Shown: positions 8,011-14,289 of the stretch, piece after piece
Position numbering within the stretch: the stretch's first letter is position 1
Layout: each line of letters opens with the position of its first letter
DNA from: Actinomycetes bacterium
Lineage (GTDB): Bacteria; Actinomycetota; Thermoleophilia; BMS3ABIN01
Assembly (NCBI GenBank): GCA_021790075.1
Contig: JAJYIN010000019.1
Span: 1-16,577, forward strand
Length of the DNA stretch: 16,577 bases
Direction: 5' to 3'
Made by a program: the position numbers and the translations under genes
Notes under the pieces: generated by a model
Seen by the model: only the letters and a program-made list of their open reading frames with translations
Database searches by the model: none
Told to the model about the DNA's origin: nothing

Positions 8011-8107
8011 AGGGCGGAGGCTTGTGCCTCAGTCCTGTTAAGTGGGTGTTTCAAAACATTTATCGACCCCCGTTTGGCATTCCTTTAGAAATGGTAATTA
8101 CGGTATA
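7951..8107 (-). ncRNA. Candidate small RNA of about 157 nt ending at the terminator
   Basis: There is no convincing ORF on the minus strand between the DUF3467 gene and the terminator, yet the terminator is strong. A possible promoter, TTGAGC-17-AATAAA (8142-8114), precedes it and would start transcription near 8107. Besides the terminator stem, GAGGC-ACAA-GCCTC (plus 8018-8031) can form a tight hairpin. The length would suit 6S or a riboregulator, but I do not recognise a family, and the long-range closing stem of 6S is not visible. The opposite strand could also be the transcribed one. Confidence 0.35.
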
Positions 8108-8113
8108 AAAACC

Positions 8114-8142
8114 TTTATTTGGCAGCGGAATTGGGAGCTCAA
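8114..8142 (-). promoter_or_regulatory. Possible promoter for the candidate small RNA
   Basis: Minus-strand TTGAGC (8142-8137), 17-nt spacer, AATAAA (8119-8114). Each box matches consensus at 4 of 6 positions. It is supported mainly by its position upstream of an otherwise orphan terminator. Confidence 0.3.
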
Positions 8143-8146
8143 AAAG

Positions 8147-8158
8147 GATAATATTATC
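8147..8158. promoter_or_regulatory. Perfect 12-bp palindrome GATAATATTATC, possible operator
   Basis: GATAAT/ATTATC is a perfect inverted repeat in the AT-rich region between the divergent candidate small RNA and the DUF3467 gene, about 50 bp before the latter's start. It also contains -10-like hexamers (TAATAT, TATTAT), so it may be a promoter core or a repressor site. Confidence 0.35.
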
Positions 8159-8207
8159 GGCAATCGGTTTTTTTAACTTAGAACAGGAACCTCGAAAAGG
8201 AGGCCCA

Positions 8208-8540
8208 ATGCACGATCAACCCCATGACGAAGGCCAGGAGCCGGTTCCCCCCGGGGCCCAGGTAAAAGTCCAGGTTCCGCCGGACATCCAAAAGGGCGTC
8301 TATGCCAACATGGCGCGGGTCAACCATTCCGAGTTCGAGTTCTCCATTGATTTCGCCAACGCCGATTTTGCCGGCCAGGACCAGGCGGGCAACATCCCGG
8401 CTGTGGTGGTGGCCCGCGTGATGGTAAGCCACGAGTTCATGCCCCACCTCCTGGACGCCCTCCAGGAGAATTACAGCCGCTACCTCACCCGGCGCGACAT
8501 CGAGGGCCTGCCCGAGACTGGCGGCCCCCAGGACGATTGA
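8208..8540 (+). CDS. DUF3467 domain protein
   Basis: A 110-aa soluble protein. After a short Pro/Gln-rich N-terminal tail come YANMARVNHSEFEFSIDFAN (32-51), a central VARVMVSHEFMPHLLDAL block and an N-Y-S-R-Y-L end, which together match DUF3467 (Y-A-N-x-x-R-V-x-H-S-x-x-E-F...D-F, then R-V-x-x-S-x-E, then L-L-x-A-L-x-x-N). The family has no known reaction. AAAGGAGG is placed 4-5 nt before the ATG, so the start is firm. It is transcribed away from the flavoprotein and the putative small RNA; downstream genes are on the other strand, so it is probably monocistronic. Confidence 0.88.
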   Translation: MHDQPHDEGQEPVPPGAQVKVQVPPDIQKGVYANMARVNHSEFEFSIDFANADFAGQDQAGNIPAVVVARVMVSHEFMPHLLDALQENYSRYLTRRDIEGLPETGGPQDD

Positions 8541-8671
8541 GGCGTCACCGCGCCCTGTCGTCTCCCTTTCCGTGGCGGACGGCGCGTCTGCGGTTGCGCC
8601 GGCCGCTATTTGTTGCCTAAATCAAAGCCTGCCCCGGCGGAAGCGCTCAGGTACGAGTGAGAGAGTGGAGG

Positions 8672-8977
8672 TCATCCGGAATAGTAGCCAGCGGGTATGT
8701 GCTCCGCGTCCCAGTAATTGATCTTCTTGCGGGCTTCCTCGGCCGTGGCTTCGATCTCTGATTTCTGCTGGGTCCAATCGGAAGGGCATTCAGCCTTGAG
8801 CTCGTCGAGCCTGGTGCTGAGCTCGTCCATGACGTTATAGAGTTCGGGTATCTGCGGCCATAACCGCTGCCTGTCAGAGTCGGGCATTTTGTCAATCTCG
8901 CGAATGATGTTGTAGATCCGCGCCTTCATGCCGGTCAGCTCTGACTGCATCGATTCGCAATAATATTTGGCGTCCAT
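8672..8977 (-). CDS. Small helical (coiled-coil-like) conserved hypothetical protein
   Basis: A 101-aa charged protein with no membrane segment or signal peptide. Three predicted helical stretches are about 3-30, 44-64 and 66-88, with regular hydrophobic spacing (for example Y-C-E-S-M-Q-S-E-L-T-G-M-K-A-R and V-M-D-E-L-S-T-R-L-D-E-L-K). Single Cys residues fall in Y-Y-C-E and A-E-C-P. An upstream in-frame ATG (8989) exists, but GGAGG lies within its first codons and 5 nt before ATG 8977, so the shorter form is preferred. I have the impression of similar small proteins of unknown function in other bacteria. It lies 175 bp downstream of the Clp1-like gene on the same strand; co-transcription is possible but unproven. 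No function assigned. Confidence 0.7.
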   Translation of the reverse strand: MDAKYYCESMQSELTGMKARIYNIIREIDKMPDSDRQRLWPQIPELYNVMDELSTRLDELKAECPSDWTQQKSEIEATAEEARKKINYWDAEHIPAGYYSG

Positions 8978-9152
8978 GGCTTCCTCCATTTCGGGAATGT
9001 ATGCGGATATCTTTATCTTCCCGGGAGAAAGAGGACTAAACTAGGGGGCAAGGCACGTTCCCAAAGCGCGATTTTCCTAACCTGCCTGGATCGGGCCCGT
9101 GGACGGCCGGGTCTGAAAACCGGGGCCGGAAGGAACTCCACCGCAGGGGGTG

Positions 9153-10016
9153 CTAGCGTCCGGCCTCGATGGACCCGACGACGATGGTAGTAACCGGCTC
9201 GGTCGCAGCCAGCCGCGTCCGGACCAGCATTGTTCCCGCGCGGGCGTCGACTGCCTTGATGACGCCCAGCGCCAGGTCGTCATTCCAGTGGCCGCGCAGT
9301 GATGCCAGCCGGCCTTCCAGCCCGGCGGGCCCGGTGGCCTCACCCCGGGTGAAGCGCAGCGCCACCCGGTCCAGGCTGAACTCCCGATCGGCGGCGCCGG
9401 GACTTTCGAAATAAACGCGGTAACGTTCGCGGCGAAAACGCGCCCGCTTGGATGGCGAGGTGGCGCGGGCTTCCGGAGCCACGGGCAGGCGGATGATTCC
9501 GGGAAGCTCGTGAAAACTGTAGGCACCCAGAATGTGCCCGAGCTCATCATCGCGCTCGAGGGCGACTATAAGGTCGGGCCGAAGCAGATCGATCTTCATC
9601 TGTTTCAGCGCCGTGCCGGCGCCGCCGGCGATCAGACCCGTGGTGTCAACGAACACCTTCTCGCAGGCCGCCAGCGCCATATCCGCCATCAGCCTGGTCC
9701 CCACTACGACCGGGAGCAGGTTGCCGGCGGGAGAAACTGCTCCGGTGAAATAAAAGGATTCCGGCTCGACGGAATCCCAGCCGGAAAAGTCACGCCCGGC
9801 TCTGCCCCAACCCACCGTACCCGGCAGGCCCACATGCGACTGGCCGATATCGGCGTCGACCACGCCGACAACCAGGCTTTGGCACAGGCGGCGGGCGAGG
9901 GTCTCGATTAGCGTCGTCTTGCCGCTATCGGCGCCGCCAATCAGCATCACCAGCCGCGTGCCGGGCTGCTCAAGCAATTGCCAGAGACCCTCAAAGTTTG
10001 AAAATTCCGGCTTCAT
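9153..10016 (-). CDS. Clp1/Grc3-type P-loop NTPase (putative polynucleotide 5'-hydroxyl kinase)
   Basis: About 287 aa from ATG 10016. Walker A GGADSGKTT is at 27-35; D-A-D-I-G-Q-S at 54-60 is the diagnostic Clp1/Grc3/NOL9 signature, followed by LPG (64-66). V-D-T-T-G-L-I (123-129) and L-R-P-D-L-I-V-A-L-E (145-154) fill the Walker B and lid-associated positions. A basic stretch (S-P-S-K-R-A-R-F-R-R-E-R-Y, 187-199) matches the Arg-rich segment of the family, and the last 90 residues form a beta-rich C-terminal domain. Relatives phosphorylate 5'-OH ends of RNA or DNA; this activity is inferred. TTG 10025 is an in-frame alternative start. No ribosome-binding site is visible, but a -10 box lies 8 nt before ATG 10016. 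Confidence 0.85.
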   Translation of the reverse strand: MKPEFSNFEGLWQLLEQPGTRLVMLIGGADSGKTTLIETLARRLCQSLVVGVVDADIGQSHVGLPGTVGWGRAGRDFSGWDSVEPESFYFTGAVSPAGNLLPVVVGTRLMADMALAACEKVFVDTTGLIAGGAGTALKQMKIDLLRPDLIVALERDDELGHILGAYSFHELPGIIRLPVAPEARATSPSKRARFRRERYRVYFESPGAADREFSLDRVALRFTRGEATGPAGLEGRLASLRGHWNDDLALGVIKAVDARAGTMLVRTRLAATEPVTTIVVGSIEAGR

Positions 10017-10024
10017 GGCATACA

Positions 10025-10030
10025 AATATA
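10025..10030 (-). promoter_or_regulatory. -10 box suggesting a leaderless transcript for the Clp1-like gene
   Basis: Minus-strand TATATT (10030-10025) is followed by 8 nt and then ATG 10016, so transcription would begin at or very near the start codon. No clear -35 box was found at 16-18 nt. Confidence 0.35.
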
Positions 10031-10089
10031 CTCATCCAGATGCCATATACCCGAATCATGTTTCCTTGAAGAGGGAAGGAGGAGGGGTC

Positions 10090-10284
10090 ATGGGGTACTA
10101 TCTCTGCAAGCACTGCGAGATCGTCACCAATCTGCCGCCCAAGGGCAAGTGTCAGGAATCCCCTAACGGCACGCATCATTGGGTCTACGGCAGCTCGGTC
10201 GACCGCCGGGTCCTGAGGCTCTGGACCAACCCCCAGGACCGGCTGGGCAGCCCGGAAGCAATCAAACGCTTCGCGGACCGCTAG
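10090..10284 (+). CDS. Small zinc-ribbon-like protein
   Basis: A 64-aa protein with C-K-H-C at 6-9, a third Cys at 21 in K-G-K-C-Q-E, and H-H-W at 29-31, a likely CxxC...C...H metal site of the small zinc-ribbon type (C-x2-C, C-P-x-x-x-x-x-x-H-x-W). The C-terminal half (R-R-V-L-R-L-W and P-E-A-I-K-R-F) is basic. GGAGGAGG lies a few nt before the ATG, which fixes the start; the frame is open further upstream but lacks other support there. It is divergent from the Clp1-like gene with only 73 bp between. It might bind nucleic acid, but no specific family is recognised. Confidence 0.7.
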   Translation: MGYYLCKHCEIVTNLPPKGKCQESPNGTHHWVYGSSVDRRVLRLWTNPQDRLGSPEAIKRFADR

Positions 10285-10353
10285 GCTGTTTGGGACTGCC
10301 GTTCTCCCACCGGCAAGAAGCCGTTTGGGCTGCAATACTTCCACCGGCAGGCA
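10285..10353. repeat. Imperfect tandem duplication, about 35-bp unit, two copies
   Basis: Copy 1 begins GCTGTTTGGGACTGC (10285) and ends in CCCACCGGCAAG. Copy 2 begins GCCGTTTGGGCTGC (10320) and ends in TCCACCGGCAGG. It starts directly after the stop of the 64-aa gene. Confidence 0.6.
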
Positions 10354-10460
10354 GCATTCAGGCCGGAAGGTCTGGTTGCGGCCAAAATCCACTGTGCCCG
10401 CCAATTGATTGATGGCGCCAAAACCATGAAGTAAATTCCCGCCGCCGTTTCTCTTTCTTG

Positions 10461-10488
10461 TTGACAAATTTCATTACTCCGATAAAAG
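10461..10488 (+). promoter_or_regulatory. Candidate promoter TTGACA-16-TAAAAG
   Basis: TTGACA at 10461-10466 is a perfect -35 box; TAAAAG at 10483-10488 matches the -10 at 4 of 6 positions. It precedes the tiny ORF at 10507. Confidence 0.5.
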
Positions 10489-10506
10489 CAGTCCCAAGTT
10501 TAAGTC

Positions 10507-10605
10507 ATGCGGCATGACACGGACGAAATACGGAAGTTCTACGACAATCTCTACAAGACGACGAAAAAGGCGTCGAGCGCATCATCAGTGGCGCTTCTGA
10601 CGTGA
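10507..10605 (+). pseudogene. Tiny ORF, possibly the surviving start of a lost gene
   Basis: A 32-codon ORF begins 18 nt after the -10 box of the promoter above. It is polar and helical (R-H-D-T-D-E-I-R-K-F-Y-D-N-L-Y-K) then K-K-A-S-S-A-S-S-V-A-L-L-T. It looks like the N-terminus of a larger protein, and there is no matching continuation in the other frames that I can recognise. It has no Shine-Dalgarno sequence. It may also be a genuine short peptide. Confidence 0.3.
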
Positions 10606-10948
10606 GGGATCATCCGCCAGGTGCGTGTCCAGTTCCCGCAAGCGCGGCAGGAGGCCAAAACTCTGCCGTGGACGGCAAACCAGCCGCCGCTGTAACCGGC
10701 GACTCCGGCAACCTGCGTCAGGACAACCACCGCCCTTGAGCGCAACCTTGCCATTTTGATGCAGGTGTGTGATGCAGGTATGTGATGCAGGTGTGCCTAC
10801 CCGCTTCATTGGGGATAAAAACTCTGTGTCTAGAAAATCCAGCACAATAACCGGAAGGGAGCGGGCCAGAAAAGCCGGAGTAAAAGCGGCAGCCGGGCCA
10901 GGGCCTGCTACCGCGAGAGCCGGCCGTGCGGGCAGCCGCAGAAATGCG
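10606..10948. other. Gene-poor stretch before the AlkA gene
   Basis: I see no supportable gene here. The long open frames on both strands (plus from 10769; minus 10585-11004) are Ala/Arg/Gly-rich and lack family features. The stretch holds a 13-bp tandem repeat (10758-10796) and a weak promoter-like pair, TTGGGG then TAGAAA 16 nt later, near 10809-10836, that could serve the AlkA gene. Confidence 0.5.
10758..10796. repeat. 13-bp tandem repeat, three copies
   Basis: GATGCAGGTGTGT (10758), GATGCAGGTATGT (10771) and GATGCAGGTGTGC (10784) are contiguous, with one base change in each later copy. There are no spacers, so this is not a CRISPR array. Confidence 0.85.
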
Positions 10949-11965
10949 ATGAAACTCGCATTTCGCCCGCGGGCGCCGTTTGATTTCCATTTAAGCGCGC
11001 TCATATTCTCCGGGGGAGACCCGGAAATCCAGGCATACGATGGTCAAAGGTACTGGCGCGTCCTGCGGGCCGGAGACGAGTTACGCCTGGTTCGCATCCG
11101 TTCGCGGGGCACGACTGCGCGCCCGCGGCTGGAGGTAGAGGTAGCGCCGGGCCGGAAACTGTCGGCGCCGGCGCTGGACGGGCTGCGGCACGCGTTAGAG
11201 GAGCTCTTCAATCTGCGTCTTGATCTGACTCCGTTTTATCATATGGCTGCGGGCGACCCGGTGCTGGCCCGGGTTGCCGCGCGGCTATTGGGACTCAGAA
11301 ACTCTACGACCCCCACCCCGCACGAGGCGCTCGTAAACGCCATCATCGAGCAGCAGATTTCGCTGCGGGCGGCCTGGAGCATGCAACGGCGCATGATCAA
11401 GACATATGGAGAAGCTCTCGAAGCCGCCGGTGGCAAGTATTATGCCTTTCCCACCCCTGCGAAGCTTGGTTCCCTCCTGGTTGATGAACTGAAGGCTTGT
11501 GGCCTCAGCACCCGCAAGGCCGAGTATGTGATCGGGGTGAGCGGCCAGATTGCCAGTGGGAAGCTGAACCTGGAAGCGATGCGCCGGCTTCCCTCGGCGG
11601 AAATCCTGCCGCGGCTGACAGCCTTGCGGGGGATTGGCCGCTGGACCGCCGAGATGACCATGCTCCGCGGGATGGCCAAATATGACGCCTTCCCTGCAGA
11701 CGACCTCGGCCTGCGGCGCCTGATCGGCAATTTCTATGGCAGAAAAAGACGGGAGCCGCCGGGCGCCCCTGCGTCCACGCCGGAACGGCGGCCGCGCCGC
11801 CCGGCGCCGGGCCAGAAGCAGCCGGCAATCAGGCTTCCAGGCCCCGTCAGCGCCGAGGAGGCCCGCCGCATCGCGGAGTCCTGGGGGGAATGGAAAGGTC
11901 TGGCCATATATTATCTGCTGGTCACCAGGCTGGCCGGCCTGGAAGCACAGGCGCAGCTTGGTTGA
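10949..11965 (+). CDS. alkA: DNA-3-methyladenine glycosylase, AlkA-type HhH-GPD protein
   Basis: 338 aa from ATG 10949. The beta-rich N-terminal domain starts F-R-P-R-A-P-F-D-F. The HhH-GPD domain includes N-A-I-I-E-Q-Q-I-S (about 130-138), the hairpin L-R-G-I-G-R-W-T-A-E-M (about 226-236) and the catalytic aspartate in F-P-A-D-D-L-G (D251/D252). It removes alkylated purines from DNA and starts base-excision repair in the cytosol. Residues about 264-297 are a Pro/Arg/Ala-rich stretch between the F-Y-G after the catalytic loop and the S-A-E-E-A helix; AlkA relatives usually join these blocks directly. The frame is open back to 10769, but that part is low-complexity and overlaps the 13-bp repeats, so it is excluded. 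The ribosome-binding site is weak. A decayed sfsA follows immediately. Confidence 0.86.
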   Translation: MKLAFRPRAPFDFHLSALIFSGGDPEIQAYDGQRYWRVLRAGDELRLVRIRSRGTTARPRLEVEVAPGRKLSAPALDGLRHALEELFNLRLDLTPFYHMAAGDPVLARVAARLLGLRNSTTPTPHEALVNAIIEQQISLRAAWSMQRRMIKTYGEALEAAGGKYYAFPTPAKLGSLLVDELKACGLSTRKAEYVIGVSGQIASGKLNLEAMRRLPSAEILPRLTALRGIGRWTAEMTMLRGMAKYDAFPADDLGLRRLIGNFYGRKRREPPGAPASTPERRPRRPAPGQKQPAIRLPGPVSAEEARRIAESWGEWKGLAIYYLLVTRLAGLEAQAQLG

Positions 11966-12464
11966 CTTCCCCGGAAACTGATTGCCGGCGTCCTGGTGCG
12001 GCGCTACAAGAGATTCCTGGCTGACGTCAGGCTGGAAGGGGCGGAAAGCTGCGGCGGGCAACAGCTGGTGACAGCCCCGTAGCCAACACCGGCGCGATGA
12101 CGGGGTGCGCGGAACCAGGCATGAGGGTGTGGCTGAGCCGCTCGAGTTCGGCGCTGCGCAAGCTCCCCTTTTCGCTGGAACTGGTCGAGGCCCGCCCCGG
12201 AGTGCTGGCATGCGTTAATACATCGCTTGCCAACAGGCTGGTGCGTGAGGCGATTGAGAATGGGACCGCGCTGTTGTCTTCTTTTGCGTCTGCCGGGGCG
12301 ATGCGCGCGAGGTGCGCCCGGCTGATCATACCGACCCGGAATTCGGGATTGCACTCCGGGAAGCTGCTGCGGCCGGAACGGAGGCGCTGGCTTACGGGGC
12401 AAAGGCGACGGCAAGGGAAGTCCGGCTCTTGAAGCCTTTGCCGGTGCGTCTGGGGAGAGCATGA
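11966..12464 (+). pseudogene. sfsA: sfsA pseudogene (frameshift plus internal deletion)
   Basis: Three frames must be joined to read SfsA. Frame A (from about 11981) gives [14 protein letters not shown] and then hits TAG at 12078. Frame B (from about 12081) gives [12 protein letters not shown] and [17 protein letters not shown]. Frame C (from 12267) gives [19 protein letters not shown] and the tail [11 protein letters not shown] to TGA at 12464. These are the SfsA N-terminal, middle and C-terminal blocks. The part between N-G and R-A-V-V, about 75 residues in the E. coli protein and including the S-R-I-D-F and E-V-K segments, is gone. No start codon with a ribosome-binding site is visible; the remnant abuts the stop of the glycosylase gene. 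SfsA was named for sugar-fermentation stimulation and has a nuclease-like fold. Confidence 0.88.
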
Positions 12465-12545
12465 AATGACCCGAATTGCACGCTGTTTCCGGATTCAATA
12501 GACCCTTTTTCGCTCCGGCATCATTGCGGCTGCCTTGTGCCGGGT

Positions 12546-12575
12546 TTGCACTTTCTCCCCTTTATGATTTATAAA
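12546..12575 (+). promoter_or_regulatory. Candidate promoter for the amidase-like gene
   Basis: TTGCAC (12546-12551), 18-nt spacer, TATAAA (12570-12575). The expected transcript start is about 30 nt before TTG 12614. Confidence 0.45.
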
Positions 12576-12613
12576 CTGAGCATTAAAAACCGGATTGGTT
12601 TGGAATCTGACTC

Positions 12614-13465
12614 TTGAATAATTCCGCTTCAGGCCGCCGGCGGAGGAAAGTTTTTCTGCTGGTAGTTGCCGCCGCACTGGTCGCGGCGCTGGTTGCGGCT
12701 CTGCTGATCATCAAAGGGCCCGCCAGTGGCGCCGCGCCGGATGAATCATCCGGGCTGAACCCGAACCCAGTCGCCGGGACGCAGACAAATGGCGCAGCCA
12801 CCGGCGCCGCCTCTCTGCCGGTCACCCACGACCTTTCCGGTACAATCATCTGCCTTGACCCCGCCCATGCCTCCAACCCTGACACTGATACCGAACCGGC
12901 CGGACCGGGCTCCAGCAACATGAAAGCGAAGGACCCGGCCGGGACAAAAGGAGTCAGCACGGGTGTGGACGACTTCACTGTGAACCTGGCAATCGCGAAA
13001 GACCTGAAGGGCCGGCTGGAAGCGCAGGGGGCTGATGTCGTCATGACGCGTGCAGGCGATACGTTCGACGGCGGCGGGCGCGACCGCGCCCGGGTCGCCA
13101 ACGAGGCCGGCGCCGACCTGCTGCTGATCGTGGACGTCAACGCCGCTGAGGACAAATCGGTACAGGGGGTCAGCACGGTGCACCCCGCCCTGGTTTACGG
13201 CTGGACCGACGACGTCTACAAAAAGAGCAATACGGCTGCGCTCATGATTCAGTCCGCTATGGTAAAGATGCTGGGAGCCACCAACCAATGGACCTCTGAG
13301 AGCACCGATTACCCCGAATTCAACTGGTCCAACTCCCCGGTCGTACTGGCAAAAGTCGGCTACCTCACCAATCCCGACGAGGACCAGAAGCTTGCCTCTG
13401 CCGGTTATCAAAAGCAGGTCGCGGCGGCTCTGCTTTACGGGATCGATGACTACTTTACCAAGTAG
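12614..13465 (+). CDS. Membrane-anchored N-acetylmuramoyl-L-alanine amidase_3 fold protein, active site degenerate
   Basis: 283 aa from TTG 12614. A basic N-terminus (R8-K12) and one membrane helix (13-33) anchor it, then a Pro/Gly/Ala/Thr linker (35-72), then an amidase_3 domain (about 77-281). Fold landmarks are present: L-D-P-A-H (81-85), V-N-L-A-I-A (123-128), V-V-M-T-R (142-146), R-V-A-N-E-A-G-A-D-L (160-169), F-N-W-S (236-239) and L-T-N-P-D-E-D (251-257). Catalytic positions differ: the first zinc ligand His85 is kept, the Glu ligand is Asp120, the His of the usual S-I-H-A-N block is Asp174, and the catalytic Glu of the L-x-E-x-G-F block is Lys247. It is therefore probably not an active amidase and may bind peptidoglycan or act as a regulator. 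The start is uncertain: weak ribosome-binding site and a TTG codon. Confidence 0.84.
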   Translation: MNNSASGRRRRKVFLLVVAAALVAALVAALLIIKGPASGAAPDESSGLNPNPVAGTQTNGAATGAASLPVTHDLSGTIICLDPAHASNPDTDTEPAGPGSSNMKAKDPAGTKGVSTGVDDFTVNLAIAKDLKGRLEAQGADVVMTRAGDTFDGGGRDRARVANEAGADLLLIVDVNAAEDKSVQGVSTVHPALVYGWTDDVYKKSNTAALMIQSAMVKMLGATNQWTSESTDYPEFNWSNSPVVLAKVGYLTNPDEDQKLASAGYQKQVAAALLYGIDDYFTK

Positions 13466-13498
13466 TCGCGGCTTCCCTCATCCTTTTCGCTCGTCAGG

Positions 13499-13526
13499 TT
13501 CACGTTCCGCCTGATTGTGGTATAAC
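13499..13526 (+). promoter_or_regulatory. Promoter with extended -10 before a short broken ORF
   Basis: TTCACG (13499-13504), 16-nt spacer, TATAAC (13521-13526) preceded by TGG, that is, an extended -10 TGn. ATG 13532 is 5 nt after the -10 box. Confidence 0.5.
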
Positions 13527-13531
13527 TCGCC

Positions 13532-13667
13532 ATGGAGCCGGCGGCATTGGACAAATGAAGCTGCTGAGGCCTGTACACGCCGTTCTTCAGTGGCGCTGAT
13601 CGTCGCCGTAATGGCGCTGTACTGCGCGGTGATGACCTGGAACCAGAAGACAGGGAAGTTCGTTTAG
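13532..13667 (+). pseudogene. Possible small membrane-peptide gene, frameshifted
   Basis: After the promoter come an 8-codon ORF (13532-13558), an ATGA-overlapping 14-codon ORF (13555-13599; M-K-L-L-R-P-V-H-A-V-L-Q-W-R), and then, in another frame up to TAG 13667, a hydrophobic stretch L-I-V-A-V-M-A-L-Y-C-A-V-M with a W-N-Q-K-T-G-K-F-V tail. One added base near 13597 would join the last two into a ~39-aa single-span membrane peptide. This could be a decayed small gene. No family is recognised. Confidence 0.3.
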
Positions 13668-13922
13668 AGTACGCAGCCCTGCGAGAGGCCCAAGCCGCGC
13701 CTTCACGATTACCTCATGGAACTAGTGATTGCCGGTATTTCACTACCACCGGCGGCATCGTGTCAATCCCATTCGTCATCCAGTCGCTCATCTCACCATT
13801 CTCTGAAATTCCATTGACTGGCGAGGGTGGCTCGATCATTGCAGTAATGGTTCGGGTTCAGCGTATGCGTTTGTCGGGGCTCTGAGGCGTTCGTCCGGGG
13901 ATGCAAGAGAGGAATGAGTTGC
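13668..13922. other. Intergenic, no gene recognised
   Basis: Only a weak GCCGGT/ACCGGC hairpin (about 13731-13755) and short ORFs of under 30 codons are present. Nothing else is supportable before the cold-shock promoter. Confidence 0.5.
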
Positions 13923-13951
13923 TTGCTATCCGCCGAATACTCCCCTATAGT
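13923..13951 (+). promoter_or_regulatory. Promoter of the cold-shock gene
   Basis: TTGCTA (13923-13928), 17-nt spacer, TATAGT (13946-13951). Expected start near 13958, giving a leader of about 105 nt, a length usual for csp mRNAs. A CTCGCA-AAG-TGCGAG hairpin (13960-13974) would sit at the very 5' end of the transcript and could stabilise it. Confidence 0.7.
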
Positions 13952-14062
13952 TAGTAAGGCTCGCAAAGTGCGAGTGTAACCGGTTTGAAGTGCTTGCCTG
14001 ATCGTTTCTCTGGCAGGAATTCGAGTGCTTTTTGCCACGGGAAGGCGAGGGGAGGAATTAAC

Positions 14063-14266
14063 TTGCCAGAAGGAACAGTCAAATGGTTCTCCGATCAGAA
14101 GGGCTTCGGCTTTATCGAGCGCGAGAACGGCAGCGATCTGTTTGTGCACTTCTCTGAGATCAAGAGCGAGGGTTTCAAGACCCTCACCGAAGGCCAGAAA
14201 GTGTCGTTCGAAGCAACGGAAGGCCCCAAGGGCCCGCAGGCTACGAACGTGAACATCATTTCGTAA
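14063..14266 (+). CDS. Cold-shock domain protein (CspA family)
   Basis: A 67-aa single cold-shock domain of standard length. RNP1 K-G-F-G-F-I (13-18) and RNP2 L-F-V-H-F (26-30) are intact, as are the N-terminal G-T-V-K-W-F block and the C-terminal G-P-Q-A-T-N-V block. It binds single-stranded RNA/DNA and acts as an RNA chaperone. TTG 14063 is the start: GGGAGG lies about 7 nt before it and the protein then begins exactly at the family N-terminus. The frame is open upstream to 13985, but that is the mRNA leader. It has its own promoter, a structured ~105-nt leader that may give temperature control, and its own terminator, so it is probably monocistronic with some read-through into the flavoenzyme gene. 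Confidence 0.95.
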   Translation: MPEGTVKWFSDQKGFGFIERENGSDLFVHFSEIKSEGFKTLTEGQKVSFEATEGPKGPQATNVNIIS

Positions 14267-14289
14267 ATTACGCAATATATGTGTTTGGG

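Noticed and set aside
7951..8107. Firm assignment of the candidate RNA as 6S
   Set aside because: Length and hairpins are compatible, but the long-range closing stem between the 5' and 3' ends that defines 6S could not be found by eye.
9991..10467. 158-codon minus-strand ORF opposite the zinc-ribbon gene
   Set aside because: It is antisense to a gene with a strong ribosome-binding site, shows no domain features and crosses the imperfect tandem repeat.
10758..10796. CRISPR-like repeats
   Set aside because: Units are 13 bp, contiguous and without spacers; this is a simple tandem repeat.
12004..12498. 164-codon and longer minus-strand ORFs over alkA and sfsA
   Set aside because: They are Pro/Arg/Ala-rich shadows of plus-strand sequence whose homology to AlkA and SfsA is clear.
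12746..13411. 221-codon minus-strand ORF opposite the amidase-like gene
   Set aside because: Antisense shadow; the plus strand has the amidase_3 fold and a membrane anchor.
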